Shown here: positions 49,501 through 63,021 of the stretch, piece after piece
Numbering within the stretch: the stretch's first letter is position 1
How the letters are laid out: each line of letters opens with the position of its first letter
Source of the DNA: Caenorhabditis remanei
Taxonomy: Eukaryota > Nematoda > Chromadorea > Rhabditida > Rhabditidae
Assembly: GCF_010183535.1 (NCBI RefSeq)
Contig: NC_071331.1
Coordinates: 2,356,001-2,420,000 of the forward strand
Reading direction: 5' to 3'
DNA: 64,000 nt
Notes under the pieces: model-generated
The model's input: the letters and a program-made list of their open reading frames with translations, nothing else
Databases searched by the model: none
Told to the model about the DNA's origin: nothing
Position numbers and translations under genes: made by a program

Positions 49501-51700
49501 TAGAACTATGTTTAGTAGTGCCGTTTTATCGATAGTGTTTTAATTGTTGAGTTTGCAGGACCACTGCTCAGATATATTTTTGCTTACAATTAAGACAGTC
49601 ACCATCATTTTAATAGAATGTTTGTCTGTTTGTCGGAGACTGTCAGCTTGCTGTTACCGGCCTGTTTCAATTTCTCTTTATCTGATGTCTGATTGCTATT
49701 TTCGATTGTTTCTCCGATAGTTATACGGATAGATTTTTTCAGAAGATTTTTGAAACATTCGAGTGGTATCAATCCGTCCAATTTATTGTTGTTTGTTGTT
49801 GTGAGTGTAACAAGTTAAACCAAAAACCTGTTTCTCAAATCAACTTTTCGTGTTTCACAAACTACTAACCACACATTTTTACGAGCTAATGAAGTACCAC
49901 AAGTATCTACGTGTGTTCCAAAACTGTAACTTTTAAGTTTCTGCTATCAATATTATTCATTTTGAAAAACCAACTATGATTGACCATAAAATACCCACAT
50001 TTTTATTTCTCAATAAAACATACCTATCTGAAACAGTGAAATCCAGGAAGTTGATATTGTCTTTATGCGATTGCTGATGTCCTGGTATTTCATAGTTTTG
50101 TTGATTCATTTTTATTATATCGTAAACCTGAATGTCCACATCTTTAATAGCTTTAAGTCGGAACTTGATGAAAGGTTCTGAAACAGAACATCGCATTTCT
50201 TTTACTCATTTGTCCAGTATTTTCGAAACTGTTGCCTTTAGACACCAGAAATTCATTAAAATGTTCACGAAACACTAATTTTGTTTTATTATGAATTCTC
50301 TGAAAACGTCTCTTGTGATTGTACTTGTCAATTGTGTAGTTCCTGATATCTCAAACCTTATCAAATCTGTATCCGAATGGAATGTTCCAGTTACAGTACT
50401 GATTGATTATTGACTAAAACATGATGGCCACCTTCAAGATTTTTTCTTGAAACAGTAAGTTTTATTCATAAGTCTAGTCGAAATTCCCTTTCGTGTTGAA
50501 AAGTTAATTGGTAATTGAATTGGGTGACTGCAATAGTCCTCAAAAATATTTTTCATGTTTTGTAGGAAAAAAATGTCAGTTGGTTTCTAGTAAACCTGGA
50601 TATGAATAAGTTAAACTATCTGCATGAATCGTTTCTGTCTACCTGTGTGTCAAGTGAAATCGTCAAATTACATTAGTAGATCTCACATGAAGCAATAACG
50701 TAACAGTAGATGTTAGTTGTTTTTTTTTCATTTGGACTGTTCAAATCCCCGGAAAAGATTTATTTAAGAATTACTGAGCATTCTGAAAAAATAAGGAACA
50801 AGTAAAGGCCATACAATATGAGAAAGCTGACGACAAAATTTATTTTGCGACAGCAGATTACTTATTTTCGTTTCGAAACAGTACACTTTGGTGTCACGTG
50901 TCTATCCGTATGTCTGTTTGTCTGTCCGGATGTCGGTATACTTGAAAGTTTTTATTTTTCTCACCTAATCTTTATTGGTATCGGTTTCCTTCATTGAGAT
51001 CCCCGTATGAGAGGCCCTTGGAACAGTAATAATTGATTTTAATCTTGAAAGATTAATGCTCAATAGAGGATTTTGCAGTAACTGTCAATTTTCAAATTGT
51101 TAATGAATAACGAATTCAAGAAACACTGTTTTTGTAAATTAAATTTTCAGCTTATGTAAGCTTCGTCGTTTCATGTTTCCAATCTCATTCTGAATGAGAT
51201 TCTCAAAATCATTTAGATTATTGCACTATGTCTGCCTGTGTGCCCAGACGTCGAAGAATTCATTAATTTTTAACAAGTTCTGTATAAAACTTGTTTTAAT
51301 AGCCTGGATAGATCATGAATCACGTAAAAGAAGTTAGCAATAGTTCCATTTTTAGTAACCTGATTGCACTTTTAACGCCAGACAGGGACATATTATTTTG
51401 TTTAACAACCTCTCCAGGATAACAATAGGTGGAAACAGTGACACACATACAGGGAGAATCTGTGTGTCCGGGTGTCTTGATGTCCAACTAATTCTCCTTG
51501 TGCAAGATAGTGAACTCGTGTATTAGAGAATAAGAACAGGTTATACTGTTGGATGAACAATTTTCTGAATAAACTGAAACTGTAGTCTTTTGTTAGTTAG
51601 CTATGTATCTGTCTGTACATCTGTGTATCCGAATGTCTTGCTTTGAGCTATCCTGTTAGGTAGATCAGTTCAAATTCAACTATCTGCAGAATGTACTCCA
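46596..51700 (-). repeat. piRNA promoter array, block A3
   Basis: No protein gene is seen. Positions 46596-47860 are nearly identical to 640-1900; further right the similarity to A1 drops. Exact minus-strand cores are at 48133, 50029, 50179 and 50448, with variants at 47250 (CGAAACAG), 48890 (GGAAACAG), 50874 (CGAAACAG) and 51433 (GGAAACAG). GTCCGGATGTC at 50924-50934 lies 42 nt from the core at 50874. A (TA)n run near 47743-47762 differs in length from its A1 and A4 counterparts. Confidence 0.7.
48082..48102 (-). ncRNA. predicted 21U-RNA
   Basis: The exact core is at 48133-48140. TATT (YRNT) ends 31 nt downstream at 48102. Confidence 0.3.
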
Positions 51701-54700
51701 ATTATTAACATTCTGGAAAAGAGATCAATGGAACAGTAATATTCGGTATCGTATTTGGCTTTCTTGTAAGATCGCTTGTGCGTCCGGACGTCTATCTATA
51801 CATAACGATTTGTCATGAACAAGATTGTCTGAAAAAACAGCTATCTTACTGTGTTTGACGTGTAACCGATCAGTTTGAAAACGTTTAGAAACACTAAATT
51901 TTGGTCTGCGTGTCCATATATTCATGATTTTTATTTTCCTCTTCAATTGTGGTGCGCCAATATCATGATTTTTAAGCACTGATTTGTTTTCAACGATATT
52001 GGATCATTTGCTAAAACTAAATCTTTGCAGATAATACATACCTGAAACATTAGGTTTTTTCAGACTTAGTGTGTTTGTTTTTGTAATTCCTTGTGTTTGA
52101 TCCCTGATCATTAATTAAAGGAAGTGACCATGAATTCAGCATTTCATAGACAATAAGACAATTCTAAAACAGGAAATTTTTGAAATGTTTTTCGACACTT
52201 TCGTCTCTGTCAATACGGATTACATAAAATGTTTGTTTCAGTTACTACAGAAGAAAGTGTCTCTGTTCTGCAGTCTCACTGAAGATGGCACATTTTTCGT
52301 GTCTCCGAAATGAAAACTTTCCAAAACAGTAACCTTTGTTCGTCAGTGTGTATGTGCGTGCTGATTCAAATTTTGATAGACATCTGTTAGTCTGTTCATT
52401 GATTAGTTCATAGAACCTTTCCGTATCTCAATCAATACTGAAGAAGCATTATCAGGAGTGGTGGATGTTCCTGAACAAAACTATTTGAAACATTATTTTT
52501 CCATTTTCCATAAACAAGTATGCAATGTTCGGTATTGGGATGTATGGGCATCTGTTACTCTAAGGGCACGGAACAAAAAGAAAATCTAGAAATGGAAGAA
52601 AATTGAATTGTGAAACCGGAAATTTTCAATATACTGATCTTTTTTTGGCCAACTAATAATAAACAGGTGTCTGGAAGTCAGGCCGCACCGTTTTTTATTA
52701 TTTTAAAAATTTTAAAATTCCACGGACTAGTCCGATATCACAATTACTTTTGAATGAGAATTTCATGAAACCGGAAACCATTATTGTTCTTTCATTCCGT
52801 TTTTCGGGAATCTTTAATATATATATATATATATATATGCGTTCAGTACTACTACCAATGTCGAATACCAGAATAGATGTATGGTATACCAATTTTGAAA
52901 ATTTTTCATTTCTGAGTAAAAACTGTCCGGTATGCCCATGTATGCCCACTTCTACATACATTTGTGCACGTGGATGTGAATGGCCTTTGCAATGTGAAAA
53001 AATAGAAACGCTTCTAGTTATGTCAGTTTTGAAACAGAAATTTAAATGAAAAAGTTGTTAAGAACGATTTTCGTCAGAGAACGAAATTGAAACAAAAACC
53101 ATCATATCGCATCAAAATGTTTTCTGGGTAAAACATATTCAAATTTAGTTTGTTTGCCTTGCGCTTTACTGCCTTTCTATCATGAAGTTGTTGAAAATCA
53201 ATGCCAATGATATAAATTCTGGCATATTCATATTAGGGCTTATCATTTCTGAGCAAAAACTGTCCGGTATGTTCATGTAACCACTTCTGGATTTTCGTAA
53301 TTGGACAAAGTAGAAACGAAAGACATCATTCCACATCAAAATGGTTTATGGATTGAGTATTTTTAAGATTTCGCTTGTTTGATTTTCTAAGTGTAAACCT
53401 GTGTCTCCGAGACTGCGTGTTTACAAAACCATTTCTTGAAAACATCTGAAACAGGGAATTTCGAAAAATTCAAGAAAAACTTTTGTTTGATTTTCTAAGT
53501 GTGAAATTTGTGCTTTGCTGCCTGTCTGTGATGAACTTTCTGAAAACACCTAATTTTCGGTACCAAATTCTGAAATACTCAATTGACAAGGGAACCCCAA
53601 GACCATGCAAATGCTTTTTTGGCTTAAACTTTCAGGATAGGTTAACAATGGTCTGAAAAGATGTTCCTGAGATTTTTGAAATCCGCCCGACACTTTCAGC
53701 CGAGTTATGAGCTCTCAAAGTTTTGCTCAGATTTAACACAGGAAACCTCATTTTCTCGTTCGGAAAAATTTTTCAAAATATCTCTGCCCTCTAATTGCCA
53801 CGTATTCGTCTGGCCGGTTGGCCGAGGGGATGTACGCTGGGATGGTGATCAAAGTGTTGGGGGTTCGTTTCCCCTTTTGGTATTCTTTTGGAGTACAGCT
53901 AAGAAATTGACGAAAAGGATCGTATCGAGATATCAAAACTTCTGGTTCCAATAATAGTTTATAGTCTTTCTGTATCAGCAATAAACTCAATGTCAAACTT
54001 GAATGCTTATTTCTCAATGAAACGATAACCAGGTATTCAGAAGAGTCCATGTTCATTCAGAAACCTAAACAGCGGCAAAGGAGGAAAATTATGGAGTGAG
54101 AAAGCGTTTTTTCTTCAGAAGTCAAATTTTCAAATTTCTTTGAAACAATAACTTTATGAAATTCTGTTCAGTAGTGCTGTTCCATCGATAGTTTTTTTAA
54201 CTTTTGAGTTTTTATTTTGAGGGACTACTGCTCGGAAATATTTTTGCTTTCATATGAAATTTCCAGGAAACAGTACTCACCATTTTTTAATAGAATGTTT
54301 GTCTGTGTGTCGAAGGCTGTCAGCTTGTTACCGGCCTGTTTCATTTTCTCCTTATCTGGATGTCTGGTTGCTCCTTTGTCAGTCCTTTCAACAGTTTTTT
54401 TTCAACAGATTTTTTCAGAATCAATTTCATTGAGAAATATTGTGCATGGCTGTGTCACAGAATATCTGGATGTAAATTACTACGATTGTCTTTCTGTTAT
54501 TAGGGATCACCATCGTTGATATTGCGTGTCTTCAAAATCATTTCTTAAAAATATGCATCTGAAACAGGGAATTTCTAAACATTCGAGTGGTGTCATCACG
54601 TCCAATTTTTTTTTGATTGTAACAAATTAAACCAAAAACCTGTTTCTCAAACCAACATTTTTGTGTTTCAGAATCTACTAATAACAAGTTTTTCTTTTTT

Positions 54701-57282
54701 TTTGCTGCTTTTTTTCACGCACTTCATAATCAAATTCTATGCATTTTTACGACACCTTTCGAGACTCAATAATCATCTCCATGTGATTTTCAAATAGTAC
54801 CATTGGGGAGTTCTGTTTTTGGAAATCGTGATTTCTTTGTTCATTGATACCTTTTTCAAAAGGTATTTCGGTTTTTTCTTTCTTGAAGATAAGAACACGC
54901 TAATGAAATACCACAAGTAGATACGGCTGTTCCATAACTGTAACTTTTAAGTTTCTGTTGTTAATACATTCGTAGAAACGAACTGTGATATAAAGTGAAC
55001 ACAGACACTGTATTTCCTCGATTAAACATATAATCTAAAACAGTGAAATCGAGGAAGTTGATATTCTCTTTATGCTACTGCTGATTTTCTGTTCTTTCAT
55101 GGTCTTGTCGATTCATTTTTGTTTAATCGTGCACCTGGATGGCTAGATTTCAAAAAAGAAATAATAACTTTAAGTCTGAACTTCCGCTTGATGATAGGTT
55201 TTTGAAACAGTACATCGAATTACTGTTACTCATTTGTCCAGTGGAGCGTTAAGAAAGAGTCGTAGTGTCTGGTGAATTTATGAATTCAAATAAAGTGTTC
55301 ATGGAACAGAAAAAATATGATTTTTCTGGAAACCTGCTTTTGCTTGTAACTTCTTAAATTTGCAGTTATTGAAATCTTAAACCTCATTCACGCAGAGTAC
55401 TATCCAACCATGAGACGGTTTGTAAATAAAAACTCTTGGAAATTGTTTTTAGAAAAAAACTGTCCGCTAGTCGATTGCGGTTTCTGACGAGTACCTGAAT
55501 GACTGTTTTGTCTGTCAGTGTTCCATGTGGATCAGTAACAACAAAGTGACTGTGTGAAATCAAATATGTATCCGAATGAAATGTCCTTGCCACAGTACAA
55601 TGCAATTGGCTGAAACATGATGATCGCCCCGAAGAATCATTCTGGAAACAGAAAATGTTATACATAAGTCATGTATATCTGCGCGTTCATTAGTCTAAAT
55701 CCCCTCGGGTTGAAAAACGATTTGGCGATTAAATTGGGTGACTGCAATAGTCCTCAGTGGTATTTGTTTGATTTGCATTCTGGATATAAATCAGTCTAAC
55801 CATTTGCATGAATCATTTTTGTCTACCTGTGTGACATGAATTCACCCGTCCATGATATTGGGACCCTCTTCATCTGCTACCAGATCAAACAATACCGAAA
55901 CTGTAATTCTCATAAGTTTCTTTTTAAGAAGTTCGTTTATCGATGTATCCGAACGCCCAACTAGAACCTATTTTTCCGGAAAAAGTTATCCCAACGGTTT
56001 AACAAAATTACTATTCTACAAAAGAAACTCATTTATTTATTTATTTATTTTTTGGCTATTCTTCAAGATCGTTTTGTGTCCGGATGTCTGTCAATACTTA
56101 ATAATTCGTCTTGAACAAGATTGTCTGAATAAATTAGTTCCGCTTCTACTGCGTATGACATGTTACCGGTCAGTTTGAAAACTTTTAGAAACGCTGAACT
56201 TTCTATGTATCCAGATATCCTTGATTCAGATTTTCCTCTTCTATTGCTTCCCAATCTTTCTCAACTTTTAAACAATGCTTGTCAGATTTGAAATAATTTC
56301 AGCGGAGTATTTGCTAAAACTAATTCATTGCAGATAAGACATTTTTGAAACACTAGGTTTCTAGATTTGGTGTTTCTGTCTGTGTGTCTGTTTTTGTCAC
56401 CATTAGTTGTTGGTTGATCCAAGTGACAGGATATCACCACCACAGCATTTCATACCATCTCGAAAACAGGAAATATTTTAAATTTTTTTCGAAACTTTTG
56501 TCTCTGTCAATACGGATTTCATAAAATGTTTGTTTCAGTTACTACAGAAGAAAGTGTGTCTGTTCTGCAGGTTCACTGAAGTCTTGAAACCCCGTGGAAG
56601 GCTCGAAATTTCAGAACTCAAAAATATTAGTGCTGCCTACTTGGTGTGAGAACGTTACTGATTGCAAATTTTCGTGTCTCCAAAATGAAACTATTCCAAA
56701 GCAGTAAACTTCGTTCGTCCGTGAATTTGTGTGTGGCGGTCTGACTTTCGGTACAAATATATTTGTCTGTTCAATAGAACCTTTGCGTACAAAAGCGAAA
56801 AAGCATTATCAGAAATCGTGGATGTTCCTGAACAAAACTATTTGAAACATTATTTTTCAGTTTTCATAAATAAATACTTAATGTTCGGTAATGGGCCGAA
56901 CATTAAATGAATGTCTGGACGGCTATTACTTAACACCAAACAACAAAACAAAAATCTAGGAATGGAAGGTTCGTGTAACCGGAAATTTTCAAAATACTAA
57001 TCTATTTTCTTTTTTCTCCCCAGAAAAGGGTAAACAGGTGTCCGGACTGGCCACACCCGTTTTGTTGAATCAACTTTTTCCTTGTTATCCATGATATCCG
57101 AACACGAACAGTCAAAACAAATGGAAAATTTTTAGCACAACGATCAACAACCACAAACATTCTGGGTCGTTTTGAAACTGTAGACAAAACGTTTTCTAAT
57201 GAGCGAAAAATATGTTAAATAGAACTGACAAGGTAACCTTTTTCATACACCGGTTGAGAATTTGTTGAAACTCGGCTGAAAC
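51700..57282 (-). repeat. piRNA promoter array, block A4
   Basis: No protein gene is seen. Positions from about 52390 to 54790 are a nearly unchanged direct copy of 1380-3760, about 51.0 kb away. A 100-aa frame (3197 and 54217) is repeated without a change. Beyond 54790 the copy continues with more differences to about 57850. Exact minus-strand cores are at 53030, 53447, 54560 and 55203. Confidence 0.7.
53812..53885 (+). pseudogene. tRNA-like sequence with A and B boxes, copy 2
   Basis: This is the duplicate of the sequence at 2793, with the A-box word at 53819-53829 and the B-box word at 53862-53872, unchanged. It shares the defects of copy 1 (no acceptor stem). Confidence 0.35.
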
Positions 57283-57550
57283 TAGGGATGTTGCGGGCCG
57301 CCTCCGCCTTCACGGTTTTCATTACCGCTCTTCATTTCTCGGCAAGCAATTTTTGACGCTTTTTGAAATTCATTTCTACACAAAATTTAAAAAAAAACAT
57401 GTTTTACTACTAGGAAATGAAACGCGGCAAAAATTGCCGTTTTAAAAACAGGCGAAGGCGGCCTTCGCCTGAAATTGATGCGGCAAATATCGTCGTCGGC
57501 GGAAGTGAAAAAGGCGAAGGTTACCCTAGAACGCATTTTTAACATCCCTA
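57283..57550. mobile_element. hAT-like MITE with TAGGGATGTT ends
   Basis: The terminal inverted repeat TAGGGATGTT...AACATCCCTA frames 268 bp. The flanks GCTGAAAC (57275-57282) and GATGAAAC (57551-57558) agree in 7 of 8 bases, as expected for an ageing 8-bp hAT target-site duplication. The inside is rich in AAGGCG/CGCCTT words that form an imperfect inner inverted repeat. A 69-aa minus-strand frame here shows no domain. Confidence 0.7.
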
Positions 57551-60500
57551 GATGAAACAAGGAGTGACACTCACCAAGCCAGCCAATTAAATACAATTCA
57601 TTGAAACAGTGAAAGTTAGAAAAAGTAAACCTTGATGTTCTGCGTTCTTAAATATACTGCGGCTTAAATAACACAATGATAAACAGTTTCTGAATTGAAG
57701 CACTCTGGAACGGTAAATAATATTTGCAATCCAACAATCAGTTGGAGTTTCGTATGTCTGCACGTCTCATTTCTGTTGTATCAGTGCTCATCAAATTGAT
57801 GAACATTTTCGTATCTCTTCATCAACAAATTGTGAAACGTTCGATTTTTGAAAAATCTTGTTTTTGAGGCAAAATTCTCACTATTCTTTCCTGTCAGTGC
57901 ATTTGATAGTCTAAATTGGTAATGCACTTTTCAGAAACGCGGAAAACTGAAGATAATCTGCAACGAAGAAGCCAAATTTTCAGATTTCTTGGAAACAGTA
58001 ACTTTATGGAATTCTGTTCAGTAGTGCCGTTTTATTGGTAGTGTTTTAATTGTTGAGCTTTGATTTTCTGATTGGAGTAGTACTACTGCTTGATTATATT
58101 CTTGCTTTCACATAAAATAGTCACAAAACAATGCCACCTCACCACCATTTCAGTTAATAGAATGTGTGTATGTGCGTCGGAAACTGTCAGTTTGTTACCT
58201 GTCTGTTTCAATTTATCTTTATCTGGATGTCTGATTGCTCTTTTCTATTATCAATTAAACCAAAGATTTTTTACAGAAACAGTTTCATTAAGAAATATTG
58301 TGCTGGACTATGTCACAGAGTATCCGGATGTCAATTACTATCTTTCTATTAGTAGAAACAATCCTTCGGTTCTGGTATTGCGTGCTTTCAAAACCTTTTC
58401 TTGAAAATAGACTTCTGAAACAGAGAATTACAAAACATTCCAGTTTAGGTCCAATTTATTGTTGTTTGTTTTTTTGAGTGTGACAAAGAATACCAAAAAC
58501 CTGTTTCTCAAACCAAATTTTTTGTGTTTCAGTATCTACTAATATGTTTCTTATTTCTGCTGGTCTTCTTATTTGATGCTTATTCAAAATGGATAGCGGT
58601 CTTTTCTAACTTGACGATGAGTACTAACTAATGAAGTACCACAAGTACATACGGGTGTTCCATAACTATAACTTTTAAGTTTATGTTGTTAATGCATTCG
58701 TAGAATCGAACTGTGATATAAATTGAATACAGACACTGTCATTCGTCGATTAAACATATAATCTAAAACAGTGAAATCCAGGAAGTTGATATTCTCTTTA
58801 TGCTACTGCTGATTTTCTGTTCTTTCATGGTCTTGTCGATTCATCTTTGTTTAATCGTTGTTTAATCGTATTGTTTAATCGTATGTCTACATCTTTAATA
58901 GCTTTACGTCTGAACTTCCGCTTTTTGATAGGTTTTTGAAACAGCACATCGCATTACTGTTACTCATTTGTCCAGTATTTCGTGGTGCGTTTAGACAACG
59001 TCGTAATGTCTGGTGAATTTATGAATTCAAATGAAATGTTCATGGAACAGAAAAATGAAGTTTTTTCTGGAAAACTGCTTTTACTTGTAAATTCTTAAAT
59101 GTACAGTTATTGAAATCTCAAACCTCATTCGCGCAGAGTACTATCCAACCGTGAGACGGTTTGTAAATGAATAGAATTAAAAGATATAGTTCTAGAAAGG
59201 TAATTACGGCATAAGACAATTGTCCTAATCACATCACTATTGCTAAAATCAAATTCATGAAACAGTAACAGTATTTCTCCCGTTATTTGAAGATACATCT
59301 ATCCTAGCATCAAAAACTGCACATTTTAGTACCAAGTACTAGAGAATGATTATTTTGAATAACAACCACTCCCGTATAACACAAAGTAAAAACAGTGAGA
59401 CACATAAAGGGAGAACCTGTGTGTCCGAGTATCTGGATGTCGAAGTGATTCTCCTTGTGTAAGTTATTCATTACGGACTTTTTTGTTAGTTACCTCTCTG
59501 TCTGTATATCTGTGTTTCCGGATGTCCCGTTATGCACTGTCCTGTTAGGTAGGCAAGTTGAAATGCAATTGGACTCATAATCTATTTATAATATAATCAT
59601 TCTGGAAATGAGACCTATGGAACCGTAATGTTCGGTTCAGTGTTTTCCTTTTTCTGTGAGATCTCTTGTGTGTCCGGAATCCGGATGTCTGTCTATACTT
59701 AACAATTCGTTATGAACAAGATTGTCTAAGAAAACAGCTTCACTTCAATTGCGTATGACACGTAACCGGTCAGTTTGAAAACTTTTTAGAAACACTGAAT
59801 TTTGGTATGTGTGTCCAGTTATTTTAAATTTTTATTTTCCTCTTTTATTGTGGTTCTCCAATATCATAATTTTAAACACTGATTTTATTTCCACGATACT
59901 TGATCGTTTGCTAAAACTAGTTCTTTTCAGATAAGGCATTCTTGAAACGTTAGATTTTCAGTCTTTGTTATCCTTCTTTGTTTTTGATAGCTGATCTGAC
60001 TAGTAGTGAAAAACAAATGAAAAAAAGGAACACCACCAACACAGCATTTTATGACTTATAAAACATTTCTAAAACAGAAATTTAAGAAAATGAGTGACAT
60101 TCAGCAAGTCTATAACAAATACAAATCCTCTGAAACAGTGAAAGTTATAATAATTATATTCATGTTAATACCAGTTTTCTGAGCATATTGTCTATCTGTG
60201 CGTCCAGAATCCTGGATATTCGGGGTCAGTTTTATAGAATACATTATCCTTGTCAATTAAAAAGTAAGTAAACCTGGAAGGTCAGTGTCCTACATATACA
60301 TATTCTGAAAATGAAAATTTGGAAAAAGTGATTTGATTAAAAATGGATATTTTTTAAGTTGATGAAGGAAAAAACGGGCTAATAAAGTACCACAATTATT
60401 TACGGGTGTTTCAAAACTGTAACTATTTGATTACAGTTGTTAATACATTTTGAGAACCTCAAATCAAAATCACTGTAATTCCTCGATAAAACATACCTAT

Positions 60501-62100
60501 CTGAAACAGTGAAATTCAATAAATTGATATTGTTTTTATGCGATTGCTGATGTTTTGTTCTTTCATAGTCAATTCATTTGTGTTTAATCGTATACCTGGA
60601 TCTTCGCTCGCACGGATGAACAGCTTTGCATCTGAAGTATGATGATAGATTTCTGAAATAGTACATCGCATTATTTTTGCGCATCTGTTCAGTATTTCGA
60701 ATGTTGTTCATTCATTACAATGTATGGCTTCAATGTCTGGTGAATTCGTGAATTCAAATAAAATGTTCATGAAACACTACTTTTGTTTGATTATGATTTC
60801 TCTGAAAACCTCTCTTGTGATTTTACTTGTCAATTATAAAATATGTAGTTGTTGATATCTCGATCTTTATTCAGACAGAGTGCTATCCAACAATAAGATT
60901 TGTTTCTGAAATGAAAACGTTATGAAACTGTATATTTTTATTGTCCGCTCAACGATTGCGGTTTCTTTTTATACCTGATTGACTGACTTGCCTCTAAGTC
61001 TTCCTTTTGGATCAGTAACAACAAAGTGACTGTGTGAAATCGAAATTGTATCCGAAAGGACAGTTTAATGACATACAGATCACATTGACTAAAACGTGAT
61101 GGCCACCTTCAAAATTCTTTCTTGAAACAGTGAGTTTTATTCACACGTCTAGTCAAAATTTCCTTTTGTGTTGAAAAGTTAATTGGTAATTGAATTGGGT
61201 GGCTGCAATAGTTCTCAGAATTATTTTTTGTAGGAAAAAAGTGTCTGTTGGTTTCTAATAGACCTGGATATAAATCAACTGTAATTCTCAAGTTTCTTTA
61301 AAAAAGTTTGTTTATCGATGTTTCCGGGTATCCGAATTTCCTACAGTCCGACTACTAACCTCCCAATCATTTTTAGACAAAACTATATTCAACAATGAAT
61401 CTTTCAGAGCACCCGAAGTATACATAGATAAGTCGAAACCGCTGTATTCATAAACTGTGTAACAAAATTGCAGTCATTGATGGTCAATGCGCGCACATGA
61501 ATGTTGGGATGTATATCTATGTTCTCGGATATCTTTGTTCATCATCGTCAAATTACATTAGTAGATCTCGAATGAAGCAATAACGTAACAGTAGATGTAA
61601 GTTCTTTTTTTAATTGCACTGTCCAAACCCAAAAAAACTACTCAAGAATGACTGACAATTTTTAAAAAAAATTTTGAAACAAGTAAAGGATAAACAATAT
61701 GAGAAAACTGACAAAAAAATATTTTTTTTTTACTTCTAAACCTTTACAAAGTTCACTACTCTTTTCTTTCATTGTTTTTGGATTTTCTTATTTTTACTAT
61801 TTTTTTAAAATTGAATTGCCTAAAATCCGAATGATTTCTTCATAAAACATTGATGAAACTTTAAATTTACAAAGGAAGTCCTCAAAGTGTCATCTTTCAA
61901 ACGAGTCAAAAATTCGGGACCTGATACTTTTTCACGCAAAAAAATCTTAACCATAGCAAAGTATTGGCAGCTCTTAACTCGGTTCATAGTAAGATTTAGC
62001 AGAATTTCATTTCAGATTCGGAATCTACGGAATCGAAAGTATCAGGTGCTTTATTCTTGAGTCGTTTGAAAGAAGAACTTCGAAGATTTCCCTTGTTAGA
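57551..62100 (-). repeat. piRNA promoter array segment, densest in exact cores
   Basis: No protein gene is seen. Exact minus-strand cores start at 57602, 58416, 58937, 59258, 60131, 60502 and 61123, with TAAAACAG near 58757 and GGAACAG near 59045. GTCCGG or CTGGATGTC words occur at about 58228, 58325, 59440, 59522 and 59690. Sub-blocks repeat A4 (for example 58740-59160 against 55020-55440). Confidence 0.7.
59208..59228 (-). ncRNA. predicted 21U-RNA
   Basis: The exact core is at 59258-59265. TGAT (YRNT) ends 30 nt downstream on the minus strand, at 59228. Confidence 0.35.
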
Positions 62101-63005
62101 TACGGTTTCAGAAAGTTAATTTTCTTCATGTCCACTTCACCCTGCAATTGCAAAATTTGTTCGTATGGAAATTCCTTGAATTACATCACTTGTCGTGACA
62201 ATAATAGCCCTAGCTATATTATCACAACTGGTACAATCTAAATCGTAGATTATTCTCCTATTCTTAATTAGACAACGATGAACTTCATATAGACGTGAGG
62301 AAGATATGATACCCTTAATTATTCCCTTGACCGACGTGCTCCACAAATCCTTATCTTGATGACCCTACTACGTGGCACTGTCGATGTAGGAGGAAGAAAC
62401 GCAATGAATCAGTATCTACTCAACAGAGAGGAACATCTCAACCAGCCGTAGCCGTTTCCTGCCTACAATGCCTAACCCAACGTTGCCGTCACCATCATCC
62501 GAGGTTCCTTCGTCTATCGACGCCAAGCCGAAAGGGAATATTGAAGGTATCGTATTTAACTCGCGTATATTATCGAATAAACCGTTGTCATTTAAAACTT
62601 GTGTTGGCTCGTCTTTCTAAGTTCAATTCCTCTCATTCCTCGCGGCCGGTTCGGGCTCACCACCCCATAAACCGTCGCGACATGGTGCATCGACCGGAGT
62701 TACTCGAACTTTGGTGGGATGAGAGGTCTCATGGCTAACAAGAACAAGAAGAAGAGCGAGTTAACTCACGGGTGACACTCCGATGAGATGAAAAGACCAA
62801 TTATCATCATCCACAAACACCAACTCGCCCGTCTTCTGGTTATCGAATCACACACCAGCTTACTACATCAGGGTGTTAAAGATGTCATATCGGACATCCA
62901 ACGAAAATACTGGATTACGAAACTTGGAGTAATCGTCAGAGCGGTACGGAGGCAATGTGTCACATGTCAAAGGATGCACGCTCGTCCATTCGAATATCCG
63001 TACGG
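62101..63005 (+). mobile_element. BEL/Pao LTR retrotransposon debris
   Basis: This GC-richer segment breaks the array and ends exactly where block-B sequence resumes (ACTGACGGATGAAG, about 63005). It holds an integrase zinc-binding fragment at its right end. An AATAAA near 62576 lies in an LTR-like setting. The rest (62137-62740) has short frames on both strands without a recognised domain. The order of pieces (LTR-like part directly before an integrase fragment, with no gag, protease or RT) shows a deleted or rearranged copy. Confidence 0.55.
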
Positions 63006-63021
63006 ATACACTGACGGATGA
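62788..63021 (+). pseudogene. BEL/Pao integrase zinc-binding (H2C2) fragment
   Basis: The 77-aa frame has the layout of the integrase N-terminal HHCC module of BEL/Pao elements: HKHQLARLLV, then SHTSLLHQGV, RKYWI, and CVTCQRM followed by PFEYP. In a living element this module precedes the DDE catalytic core, which is missing. The last residues read into the adjoining block-B DNA. Confidence 0.8.
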
